5,999 nt of DNA from Candidatus Rhabdochlamydia sp. (lineage in GTDB: Bacteria > Chlamydiota > Chlamydiia > Chlamydiales > Rhabdochlamydiaceae), in the NCBI GenBank assembly GCA_030043495.1, contig JASHXO010000054.1, positions 1 to 5,999 on the forward strand, in the 5' to 3' direction. Positions within the stretch are counted from its first letter, which is position 1. Each line of letters begins with the position of its first letter. Position numbers and translations under genes: made by a program. Below, one piece after another: positions 1 through 5,223 of this stretch. The notes below the pieces were generated by a model, which saw only the letters and a program-made list of their open reading frames with translations, was not told the DNA's origin and ran no database searches.

Positions 1-2
1 AA

Positions 3-137
3 GTTCCGCTCAGCGAAATGTTTGGCTACTCGACACAGCTGCGTTCTTTGAGCTCCGGCCGTGCAACTTACGTCATGGAACCTTCTCACTTCGAGCGGGT
101 CCCGCAAAAAATTCAAGATGAAATTACAAAGAAATAA
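3..137 (+). CDS. fusA: Elongation factor G, C-terminal end (partial)
   Basis: Only the last 44 codons and the TAA stop (135-137) are inside the window; the gene enters from the left. The visible peptide contains [20 protein letters not shown] followed by an [15 protein letters not shown] stretch, which is the conserved end of EF-G domain V. EF-G is the cytoplasmic GTPase that drives ribosomal translocation and, with RRF, ribosome recycling; the GTPase domain lies outside the window. The stop is 20 nt before the rpsJ start with no terminator between them, so the two are very probably cotranscribed as the end of a str-type operon. From memory, Chlamydia also has rpsJ directly behind fusA. The identification is firm despite the short fragment. 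Confidence 0.95.
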   Translation, partial: VPLSEMFGYSTQLRSLSSGRATYVMEPSHFERVPQKIQDEITKK

Positions 138-157
138 CTTAAGGCTTTTTTAAGATT

Positions 158-475
158 ATGGGCAAACAATCAAGACAAAAAATCCGCATTCGGCTTAAAG
201 GCTATGACCAGCGCGTCCTCGATCGCGCGGCAGTCGATATTGTCGAAACAGCCAAGCGCACAGGCGCTCGGATTGCCGGCCCGATCCCTCTTCCAACAAA
301 AAGAGAGATCTATACCGTCCTGCGTTCTCCTCATGTCGACCGCAAGTCGCGCGAGCAATTTGAGATCCGCACGCATATCCGCATGCTTGATATCCTCAAC
401 CCAACCCCTGATACCATCGACAAGCTCAAAGTGCTTCCGGTCGCCGCCGGGGTCGATATCAAGATCAAAGCATAA
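158..475 (+). CDS. rpsJ: Small ribosomal subunit protein S10 (uS10)
   Basis: This encodes 105 residues, the normal S10 length. The sequence is classic uS10: [10 protein letters not shown] near the N-terminus, [20 protein letters not shown] at about residues 29-48, the [18 protein letters not shown] core at about 52-69, and a [14 protein letters not shown] C-terminus. S10 sits in the 30S head and, in other bacteria, also binds NusB for antitermination. In most bacteria rpsJ opens the S10 operon; here it follows fusA and is closed by a strong terminator, so it is the last gene of its unit. The ATG at 158 has only a weak AAGG (141-144), about 13 nt upstream, so translation may depend partly on coupling to fusA. 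Base composition is more GC-rich than the intergenic DNA, as expected for a highly expressed gene. Confidence 0.98.
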   Translation: MGKQSRQKIRIRLKGYDQRVLDRAAVDIVETAKRTGARIAGPIPLPTKREIYTVLRSPHVDRKSREQFEIRTHIRMLDILNPTPDTIDKLKVLPVAAGVDIKIKA

Positions 476-486
476 CTTTCCTATTT

Positions 487-517
487 GCGTAGGAGATCCT
501 TCTCCTACGCTTTTTTT
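487..517 (+). terminator. Rho-independent terminator after rpsJ
   Basis: A perfect 10-bp stem, GCGTAGGAGA (487-496) pairing with TCTCCTACGC (501-510), has a TCCT loop and is followed at once by seven T residues (511-517). It starts 12 nt after the rpsJ stop codon. Read on the opposite strand the stem has no T-run, so it should terminate only rightward transcription from fusA-rpsJ and not the convergent leftward unit. Confidence 0.95.
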
Positions 518-588
518 ATTTGACTCAATAAAATTAATAATTAGACTTGATAGCTCCAACCTTTTGCAGCCTAGAAATCATCCTCGGC

Positions 589-1587
589 TCAGAATTCGAG
601 CTTTTGTCCTTGCTCAGGGAGGAAAAAATTGATGCCGAGATCGTTTAATTTATTGAGCTCGAACTCGATGAAATCTCGGGCAGAGGCTTGCTTGAGAAGT
701 GTGTTTTGGATGTGAGTGACAACAACCTTGAAACCTGATAGGGAAGTTTTGGGCTTTATAGGATCGACAAGAGATGCGAGCTGCTGAAGTTCTTCCATCA
801 TATACATTGGGTCAAGATGGCCATAGAGTTCATTTACCTTCTGTCGATCGGAATACGAGCATTCTAAGAAAATAGCGCTTAACTTATTTGCGCGAATCAA
901 AGGAGCAACTCTTTCCCAAACTGCGCGAATGCGCTTTTTGGGCTCAAGGGCATCAGGCGAAGTGTCTCCAAAATAAAGGATATATTGATCTTTGTACTCG
1001 ATTAAAAATGCTGTGGACTGATAGCCATCAGGATGACTTAAAGGAAACGCTTCAACTGAAATTCCTAACTCGGGAATCGGAGTCCTTTGCAGCATTTTTA
1101 ATCGCTGATATTGATATTGGTTCAGACGCGGTTTTTTTCCTTCCGAACCAAAATTGGGCCAAATCTTCCAGTTGAATAAATGATCACGGATGCTGTCGAT
1201 CGTAAAGGAGGTTCCAAAAATGGGCTTTTTCGTGTCGATTGGGGAATTAATGACAAGAGCACCGATATGGTCAAGGTGTGGATGCGAAATTAAATAGCCC
1301 TTGATTTGATTGCGCAAAATCGTTGCTTCGGGATCGAATTCACTGGAGGGGTCGTTGGGAATTCTCTGAAAACTGTTTCTAGCTTGCGCCCGAAAAATAC
1401 CGCTTAAAAGAGTTCCAGCGTCCACTGCGATAAAGTCCTCAGAATCTTTTGTCGCGAAAAGATACCCAGAGAGATTATTCTCTAAGGGACCGCCACCGCA
1501 TCCGAGGACGATCACTTTGAATGCGGTATCGGAATAGAGTGAAAAACTCGAGAAAAGAAAAAAAAGGGAAATTAACCATCTTATCAT
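589..1587 (-). CDS. Secreted class II 3',5'-cyclic-nucleotide phosphodiesterase (metallo-beta-lactamase fold)
   Basis: The protein has 332 residues. A positively charged start and hydrophobic core (about residues 3-18, IRWLISLFFLFSSFSLYSD) look like a Sec signal peptide, so the enzyme is probably periplasmic or exported. The mature part opens with KVIVLGCGGGPLENNLSGYL and carries the metal-binding SHPHLDHIGA motif (101-110), a further His in LSHPDG (183-188), the FGDTSPD metal Asp motif (206-212), an ECSYSD/GHLDP stretch (242-260) and a late VTHIQ His (290-294). This order matches PDEase_II family enzymes such as yeast Pde1 and Vibrio CpdP, which hydrolyse cAMP/cGMP to 5'-nucleotides using two metal ions. 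The start at 1587 lies 6 nt after the lipoprotein stop, with a GAGG (1592-1595) 4 nt upstream, so it is likely the last gene of the leftward operon. No clear terminator follows. The family call is strong; the natural substrate is unproven, and a general metallo-hydrolase role remains possible. Confidence 0.85.
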   Translation of the reverse strand: MIRWLISLFFLFSSFSLYSDTAFKVIVLGCGGGPLENNLSGYLFATKDSEDFIAVDAGTLLSGIFRAQARNSFQRIPNDPSSEFDPEATILRNQIKGYLISHPHLDHIGALVINSPIDTKKPIFGTSFTIDSIRDHLFNWKIWPNFGSEGKKPRLNQYQYQRLKMLQRTPIPELGISVEAFPLSHPDGYQSTAFLIEYKDQYILYFGDTSPDALEPKKRIRAVWERVAPLIRANKLSAIFLECSYSDRQKVNELYGHLDPMYMMEELQQLASLVDPIKPKTSLSGFKVVVTHIQNTLLKQASARDFIEFELNKLNDLGINFFLPEQGQKLEF

Positions 1588-1593
1588 GGAGCC

Positions 1594-2148
1594 TCAAGGA
1601 GGAAGTGCTGAACCTGGGTACTCGGGATAATAATTCGGTTGGTCTTGATAAATAAGATCATAGGCTGGCGGACGCTCGCGCCTCATATATTTGCCAGTGA
1701 CTTTTCCATCTTGAACGATCAAAAAATAATGGTTCTCAGCGGCAAGGCTATTGCCTGCATCGATCCGCTCAATGTACTCGTATTCTTGGGCTCCGCCTTT
1801 TTTATTATGGATTGCGTAAGGTTCCCCTATTTGCGACTGGATTGTGGCGATTGAAGTGCCCATCTCTACATTATCAAACTCTTCATAAGTCATGAGCGCT
1901 GGCCGTGAAAAACAGCTGCAAAGAAGAAGCAGAGAAAAGAGGATGCTGATGAGGAGCGGAGACCGACAATGGACTGTTAGAGTGCGTTTGCAAATGACCA
2001 TAGTTTGATTTTTGATGAATTTTTTTGCAGGTTTTAATGCCGCTTTGAAACACCTACTTAAGTAAAGTAGGGCAAGAAGCGGCGAAAAAAGCCGCAAAAA
2101 GTGAACTATGGTCATTTGCAAACACACTCTTATGTGGTCTGCTTCCAT
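1594..2148 (-). CDS. Small BamE/SmpA-like lipoprotein with a transposable-element insertion in its 5' end
   Basis: The open frame from ATG 2148 codes for 184 residues. That start has a strong AAGGA (2154-2158) 5 nt upstream and overlaps the preceding gene by 19 nt. Residues 7-57 are encoded by an inserted 150-bp element plus its duplicated TTA (1977-2132), which is in frame. Downstream of it come a hydrophobic stretch SPLLISILFSLLLL and a lipobox LCSC, the probable lipidated Cys being C79 from this start or C30 from an internal ATG at 2001. The mature part contains EMGTSIATIQSQIGEPYAIH, resembling the first helix and turn of SmpA/BamE (outer-membrane assembly lipoprotein) domains, then a beta strand pair (YFLIVQDGKVTGKYM) and a Tyr/Pro-rich tail. 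Removing the insert gives a 133-residue protein beginning MEADHITVHCRSPLLISILF with Cys at 28, a normal lipoprotein signal. The internal ATG at 2001 lies inside the element, lacks an obvious Shine-Dalgarno and would give 135 residues. Either start could be used now. The BamE resemblance is from motif pattern only. Confidence 0.7.
   Translation of the reverse strand: MEADHIRVCLQMTIVHFLRLFSPLLALLYLSRCFKAALKPAKKFIKNQTMVICKRTLTVHCRSPLLISILFSLLLLCSCFSRPALMTYEEFDNVEMGTSIATIQSQIGEPYAIHNKKGGAQEYEYIERIDAGNSLAAENHYFLIVQDGKVTGKYMRRERPPAYDLIYQDQPNYYPEYPGSALPP
1977..1979. repeat. Left copy of TTA target-site duplication
   Basis: TTA directly abuts the left end (GAGTG) of the 150-bp element and is repeated in the same orientation at 2130-2132. 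A 3-bp match alone could be chance; its exact position at both ends supports transposition. Confidence 0.5.
1980..2129. mobile_element. 150-bp MITE-like element with 35-bp terminal inverted repeats
   Basis: The two ends are inverted copies: 1980-2014 (starting GAGTGCGTTTGCAAATGACC) matches the reverse complement of 2095-2129 at 31 of 35 positions, 25 of 26 in the outermost 26. The element is flanked on both sides by TTA (1977-1979 and 2130-2132), a plausible 3-bp target duplication. Inside are two perfect hairpins, CCTACTT/AAGTAGG (2053-2071) and GCGGC/GCCGC (2079-2095). There is no room for a transposase, so it would be non-autonomous. GAG-starting ends with a TNA duplication resemble the IS1031/IS427 subgroups of IS5; that assignment is inference. 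The right TTA is also the stop codon of the upstream gene, and the lipoprotein reading frame crosses the whole element. Confidence 0.75.
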
Positions 2149-2573
2149 AATCGTCCTTGGATTAAAGTGCGGAATTGATCGTTGGTGGCGTATTCAGCAC
2201 GCATCAGATAATTGTTTTCATCCTGTTTTTCATAGAGTTCAAATCCTTCAAACCCAATTTCTTCAACTCGGAATTCCCATGCGATTACTCTTTCGTTGAC
2301 CAAACCTATGCCGGTGATTTTGCCGAGCGCCTGATTTTCCAAATCAATCGAAAACTCTCCGACTGTAGTCACATTGTAAATCAAAAATTCATTATGCATG
2401 ATGTCCGAAAGACCTTTGACTTGGATCTCCTGAAGACACTCGATCCGTCCGTCCCCGTCTGCATTTTCTGCGTTCCAGCGGGTAAAGAAGGCGAGTTCTT
2501 CTGCGACCATATTAAGTTGAATTTTTCCTTGGCCGAGCCAGGAGCTTGGAGTAAGTAAGAATTGATGAGGCAT
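2130..2573 (-). CDS. Conserved-looking protein of unknown function, coupled to rodA
   Basis: This encodes 147 residues with no signal peptide or membrane segment, so probably a cytoplasmic protein. I do not recognise the family with confidence. The sequence is acidic and alternates short strands (GKIQLNMVAEELAFFTRW, NEFLIYNVTTVGEFSIDLEN, GKITGIGLVNERVIAWEFRV, NYLMRAEYATNDQFRTLIQG), suggesting a single all-beta barrel or sandwich with a lipocalin- or nitrobindin-like strand order; this is a guess from pattern. The ATG at 2573 is 2 nt after the rodA stop with no strong Shine-Dalgarno, so translation is probably coupled to rodA. The final codons overlap the start of the lipoprotein gene. Its TAA stop (2132-2130) coincides with the target duplication of the neighbouring 150-bp element; since the duplication regenerates the same bases, the stop is probably original and the protein intact. 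Confidence 0.8.
   Translation of the reverse strand: MPHQFLLTPSSWLGQGKIQLNMVAEELAFFTRWNAENADGDGRIECLQEIQVKGLSDIMHNEFLIYNVTTVGEFSIDLENQALGKITGIGLVNERVIAWEFRVEEIGFEGFELYEKQDENNYLMRAEYATNDQFRTLIQGRLWKQTT
2154..2158 (-). promoter_or_regulatory. Strong Shine-Dalgarno AAGGA for the lipoprotein gene start at 2148
   Basis: On the minus strand AAGGA stands 5 nt before the ATG at 2148-2146. It is one of the best ribosome-binding sites in the window and decides in favour of the upstream start; the internal ATG at 2001 is preceded only by AT-rich element sequence. Confidence 0.65.
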
Positions 2574-2575
2574 AG

Positions 2576-3718
2576 TTAGAACATAAACCTTCTGCTATAA
2601 ATACTTTGCAAAATCCCCAAAGCGGTCATCGTCGACAAAACCGACGAACCACCATAGGTGATCAACATGAGCGGAACCCCCGTGATTGGCAAAAAGCCGC
2701 ACATCATTCCCATATTCACGATCATATGCATCGCAAGATAGGTCGTAATCCCGACAGAAAGGAATCGCCCGAAGCGGTCATTAGCCACTGCAGTCACCTG
2801 AAAACTAAAATAGAGCAAACCGAAAAAAAAGAGCATTAAGAAAAAAACTCCTATGAGTCCAAACTCTTCGCTAAAGGCTGCAAAGACTGAGTCGGTATGG
2901 GCCGCGGGCAGCCATTGATGCCCTGTGAATTCGCTTTTGCGCCAGCCGCTGCCAGATAGACTTCCGAGTGCAATGGCGATCTGAGAAGCTTCTTGATGGT
3001 AAGTATGGGGATTCAGGCGTTCATATTGGTATTCTTTAATGACTTTTGTGGCATAGGGACGAAACTCTTCATGAGAAATAAAGCCCAAGAACATCATGCT
3101 CACAAAGACAAGCCCTCCGATTGCCATCAGGCTCATTACCGTGATCACTTTTTTTTTGACCCCTCCAAAATAGAACATGACAAGAGCAATGGGATAAAGG
3201 ACAAGTGCTGTTCCCAAGTCAGGCTGTTTCAAGATAAGGATAAAAGGAATAAAGACGATTAATATGGACTTAAGTGTAGAACTTTTCTGATAGGTTTCGC
3301 TTCCTTTATTTTCTAAATAAAGGCTCAAGGTCATTACAACAACAAGTTTAGCATATTCCGAAGGCTGGAAAGCAAAATTGACACCAGGAATCCGATACCA
3401 ACGATGGACATTTTGGATAGCGGGCACAAAGAACAGCCCGATGAGCATAATGAGCATGCCGAAATAGAAAAACCAAGTCCATTCTTTGAGCTTGCGGTAA
3501 TCGAGGCCGGCAAAAAAAAGATAGACCACCCACCCGATTGTAAACCAACGGATCTGGTTTTTAGCCGTCGGAGTCAATAAGCTTTCCTCCCCCATTTCAG
3601 GGTCAAATGTCGTGGCAGCGATCACCATAACGCTGATAAACATGAGGATGAGCAAAATCGGCAGCGTTCTGAAATCAATGCGGCTGAGAATGCGATGGTC
3701 CCACATGTTAGCATCCAA
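2576..3718 (-). CDS. rodA: RodA, SEDS-family peptidoglycan glycosyltransferase
   Basis: The product has 380 residues, the usual RodA length, with about ten hydrophobic segments (the first at about 18-36, the last at about 345-370), so it is an inner-membrane protein. Family signatures appear in order: NVHRWYRIPGVNFAFQPSEY (103-122, with the conserved FQPSE Glu at 121), KQPDLGTALV (164-173), QEASQIAIALGSLSGSGW (242-259), LPAAHTDSVFAAFSEEFGLI (270-289, where D276 matches the catalytic Asp of RodA) and GFLPITGVPLMLITYGGSS (341-359). RodA polymerises lipid II glycan strands with a class B PBP during elongation; in Chlamydiae, which make little or ring-like peptidoglycan and lack FtsZ, the machinery serves division. 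RodA fits better than FtsW because of the HTD motif and the birA neighbour. It is the first gene of the leftward unit. The start is uncertain between ATG 3718 and ATG 3706; neither has a strong Shine-Dalgarno. Confidence 0.95.
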   Translation of the reverse strand: MDANMWDHRILSRIDFRTLPILLILMFISVMVIAATTFDPEMGEESLLTPTAKNQIRWFTIGWVVYLFFAGLDYRKLKEWTWFFYFGMLIMLIGLFFVPAIQNVHRWYRIPGVNFAFQPSEYAKLVVVMTLSLYLENKGSETYQKSSTLKSILIVFIPFILILKQPDLGTALVLYPIALVMFYFGGVKKKVITVMSLMAIGGLVFVSMMFLGFISHEEFRPYATKVIKEYQYERLNPHTYHQEASQIAIALGSLSGSGWRKSEFTGHQWLPAAHTDSVFAAFSEEFGLIGVFFLMLFFFGLLYFSFQVTAVANDRFGRFLSVGITTYLAMHMIVNMGMMCGFLPITGVPLMLITYGGSSVLSTMTALGILQSIYSRRFMF

Positions 3719-3912
3719 TCACTTGAAGAATACAATTTTTAAATTTTTTTTTTATTTTTATTTAGAACCAATTCATCGCTAACTTTTTTTAGGAAGTAGA
3801 CCGTGAAGCCGTTCTAAAAAAGTTCATTAATATAAAAAGAATGGATTCTAATTTTAATTGTATTATACTTGGCCCCCAATTTGGCGTTAAGAGCATTTTT
3901 TTTAGGTTTCCT
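3719..3912. promoter_or_regulatory. Divergent rodA/birA intergenic region with AT-rich inverted repeat
   Basis: This stretch separates two divergent genes, so promoters for both must lie here or just inside. It is very AT-rich, with a T-run at 3744-3753. An imperfect inverted repeat pairs AACTTTTTTTAGGAA (3781-3795) with TTCTAAAAAAGTT (3812-3824) around a 16-nt GC-richer loop; it could be an operator, a hairpin in a leader, or chance in AT-rich DNA. TATACT at 3864-3869 is a possible -10 for birA if translation starts at 3913, but no good -35 lies 16-18 nt upstream. I cannot place either promoter precisely. Confidence 0.4.
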
Positions 3913-4656
3913 ATGCCTCGATTAAAGAATATTTATTACATTCATTTTGATACGATCAATTCGACAAACACATGGACCAAAAAAAATGCAGCGACGCTCG
4001 ATCCCAATCAACTCACTTGTGTCACGGCTCTGGAACAAACCGCTGGACGTGGACGCTTTTTTCGCAAATGGCTTTCTCCAAAAGGGCAGAATATTTACGC
4101 AACGTTATATTTTTGCCTACCGCATGAGTGTCCGTACATCATTAATCTTGGGCAGATCCTATCCTTATCTTCGATTGCTGTCCTTAAGAAAAAGGGGTTT
4201 TCTCCTCAAATCAAATGGCCGAATGATGTTTTATTAGACAGTAAAAAAGTCGCAGGAATCTTATGTGAGACAGTCTTTTTTGAGGACCGGATCGGCGTTA
4301 TCCTCGGCATCGGCATCAATGTCAATATGTCTCAAGAGCTTCTCAAAACGATCGATCAACCAGCTACCTCGCTTGCTCAGCTCAGCGGCCAAATTTGGAC
4401 GCTTGAGCAAATTCTTGAGCCCGTCCTCAAGCAATTTCTCAAAGATCTGGGCATTTTATTGATCAAGGGATTTGAACCTTTTCGACCAGACTACGAAAAA
4501 CTGCTCGCGTATAAAGGTGAAATGATTGCTTGTAATGACGGTTTAAAAATGATCAAAGGAATCTGTCATTCAATTAATTCAGATGGTAGATTGAACCTCG
4601 TTTTACCCGATGGTCAAGTCATAACTCTTTCCGCAGGAGAACTTAAACTGAAATAA
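3913..4656 (+). CDS. birA: Biotin--[acetyl-CoA-carboxylase] ligase, monofunctional
   Basis: From ATG 3913 the protein has 247 residues. It carries the biotin-ligase core: a DTINSTNTW substrate loop (about 13-21), the biotinyl-AMP loop GRGRFFRKW (45-53) followed by SPKGQNIYATLYF, the KWPNDVLLDSKKVAGILCE motif (101-119, with the catalytic-type Lys in KVAGIL) and GIGINVN (132-138). An SH3-like C-terminal domain ends in DGQVITLSAGELKLK. It activates biotin with ATP and transfers it to a lysine of the biotin carboxyl carrier protein for fatty-acid synthesis. There is no N-terminal helix-turn-helix, so it is an enzyme and not a repressor. ATG 3913 is preferred because AGG (3904-3906) precedes it by 6 nt and homology begins right after it; the frame is open back to ATG 3841, which would add 24 residues without visible homology. 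No intrinsic terminator follows. Confidence 0.93.
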   Translation: MPRLKNIYYIHFDTINSTNTWTKKNAATLDPNQLTCVTALEQTAGRGRFFRKWLSPKGQNIYATLYFCLPHECPYIINLGQILSLSSIAVLKKKGFSPQIKWPNDVLLDSKKVAGILCETVFFEDRIGVILGIGINVNMSQELLKTIDQPATSLAQLSGQIWTLEQILEPVLKQFLKDLGILLIKGFEPFRPDYEKLLAYKGEMIACNDGLKMIKGICHSINSDGRLNLVLPDGQVITLSAGELKLK

Positions 4657-4660
4657 TTGA

Positions 4661-4810
4661 AGCTCAGCGTTCCGTGCGAACGAGACCATTGCTGAATAGC
4701 AAGGTGAGGGAGGAGGCTGCAGAAACACGAAGAAAGTCCGTTGGACGTTCGCAGCGCAAGCAGGTGAACGCAGTGAACCGGGCCCGAAGGGATTTGGTAA
4801 ATTCGCAGCC
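4661..4810. repeat. GC-rich structured intergenic segment of unknown nature
   Basis: Directly behind birA lies about 150 bp clearly richer in GC than its surroundings and dense in hairpins: CGTTC/GAACG (4668-4682), ACC-TTGCT/AGCAA-GGT with a GAAT loop (4685-4705), GTCC/GGAC (4736-4746), all partly enclosed by a long-range pair GGCTGC (4715-4720) with GCAGCC (4805-4810). A short minus-strand frame is open across it but overlaps the birA end and has no recognisable product. It could be a dispersed repeat, a structured RNA or a birA 3' element. An AGAAAGTCC stretch recalls RNase P RNA but the rest does not fit. Strand and function are undetermined. Confidence 0.4.
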
Positions 4811-4818
4811 AGTTTAAA

Positions 4819-4848
4819 TTCACACAACCTAAGTAGGCGCGGTATAGT
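4819..4848 (+). promoter_or_regulatory. Possible sigma-70-type promoter
   Basis: TTCACA (4819-4824; 5 of 6 to TTGACA) and TATAGT (4843-4848; 5 of 6 to TATAAT) are separated by 18 nt. It would initiate near 4855 and read through the palindromic element towards the gene at 5224. In AT-rich DNA such matches occur by chance, so this is tentative. Confidence 0.3.
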
Positions 4849-4925
4849 AAAATTTCAGGGATTTTGCAGTTGAATTAATCCTCATCGTCCTCTAAATCAA
4901 AAGAAAAGGCTTTCTGTTAAATTAA

Positions 4926-5072
4926 CTAGTGCTCTGTAAACTTAATTTTTGCAGTTTCGGCTAATGTGAAAGCTCCCGCGGTTAAGCGATCGTAAAGCGC
5001 GCTGTATTAATTCATTAACCCCGGGGCTTTGACGTAGCCGAAACTGCAAAAATTAAGTTTACAGAGCACTAG
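4926..5072. mobile_element. 147-bp palindromic MITE-like element with perfect 38-bp inverted repeats
   Basis: The left arm 4926-4963 (CTAGTGCTCTGTAAACTTAA onwards, ending GGCTA) is an exact reverse complement of 5035-5072. The pairing continues imperfectly inward (GTGAAAGC...GGTTAA near 4966-4985 against TTAACCCC...CTTTGAC near 5015-5033), leaving a central loop at about 4986-5014. The ends lie in CTAG on both sides, consistent with a TA duplication at 4927-4928 and 5070-5071 in a CTAG target, the habit of IS630/Tc1-mariner elements; family assignment is inference. It encodes nothing. If transcribed it would fold into a very long hairpin and might act as a bidirectional terminator or RNA-processing site. 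The perfect arms suggest recent insertion or selection on structure. Confidence 0.8.
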
Positions 5073-5144
5073 GCCAAGTGATGATTTTAAAAACCGCGGA
5101 AACAAGGCTCGAAAAGCAGGCTATTCCAATTCAGAGAACGTCTC

Positions 5145-5203
5145 TTAAAACCTGCAAAAAAAATTCATCAAAAATCAGGCTATGGTAATTTGTAAACATG
5201 CTC
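5145..5203 (+). repeat. Second copy of the end of the 150-bp element
   Basis: This stretch matches the reverse complement of 1980-2037 at about 51 of 59 positions, including TTAAAACCTGC, the A-run, TTCATCAAAAATCA and CTATGGTxATTTGxAAAC; it has one extra A in the run. Weaker similarity extends upstream to about 5115. No matching opposite end is found between 4657 and 5144, so it is a solitary or truncated end. Its outer end points at the gene starting at 5224, 20 nt away. Confidence 0.7.
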
Positions 5204-5223
5204 CAAGAGGATGGAAGAAGTGA
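5182..5223 (+). other. 13-codon leader frame ending at the start of the next gene
   Basis: ATG 5182 opens MVICKHAPRGWKK and stops at TGA 5221-5223, immediately and in frame before ATG 5224. The first codons come from the repeat end and parallel the MVICKRTL of the lipoprotein frame. There is no Shine-Dalgarno for it, so it may be untranslated; it is noted because of the exact stop-start junction. Confidence 0.25.

Noticed and set aside
170..632. Open frames on both strands overlapping rpsJ (minus 170-559, plus 204-632)
   Set aside because: They shadow the highly conserved rpsJ gene and cross its terminator; their products match no pattern I recognise and they lack ribosome-binding sites.
888..1175. 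Plus-strand 95-codon frame inside the phosphodiesterase gene
   Set aside because: It lies entirely antisense to a gene with clear catalytic motifs; no independent signal.
1996..2129. The 150-bp inverted repeat as a simple transcription terminator
   Set aside because: The arms are 80 bp apart, the structure is flanked by a TTA duplication, and one end recurs elsewhere in the window, which fits a mobile element better. The internal GCGGC/GCCGC hairpin lacks a T-run on either side.
2108..2558. Plus-strand frames (2108-2299 and 2175-2558) opposite the unknown 147-residue gene
   Set aside because: Antisense to a gene tightly packed in the leftward operon. The MVICKHTL start of the first is simply the inverted copy of the element end.
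2606..3548. Frames antisense to or out of phase with rodA (2606-2839, 2993-3262, 3348-3548)
   Set aside because: rodA is certain from its SEDS motifs; these are histidine- or lysine-rich shadows of membrane codons.
4700..4810. RNase P RNA, suggested by an AGAAAGTCC stretch
   Set aside because: The segment is far too short, and the other conserved RNase P regions and the P4 partner are not found.
4603..4827. Two overlapping minus-strand frames of 69 and 74 codons across the GC-rich segment
   Set aside because: Both run into the birA C-terminal codons and have no recognisable product. The segment looks like structured non-coding DNA; a repeat-derived spurious ORF is more likely.
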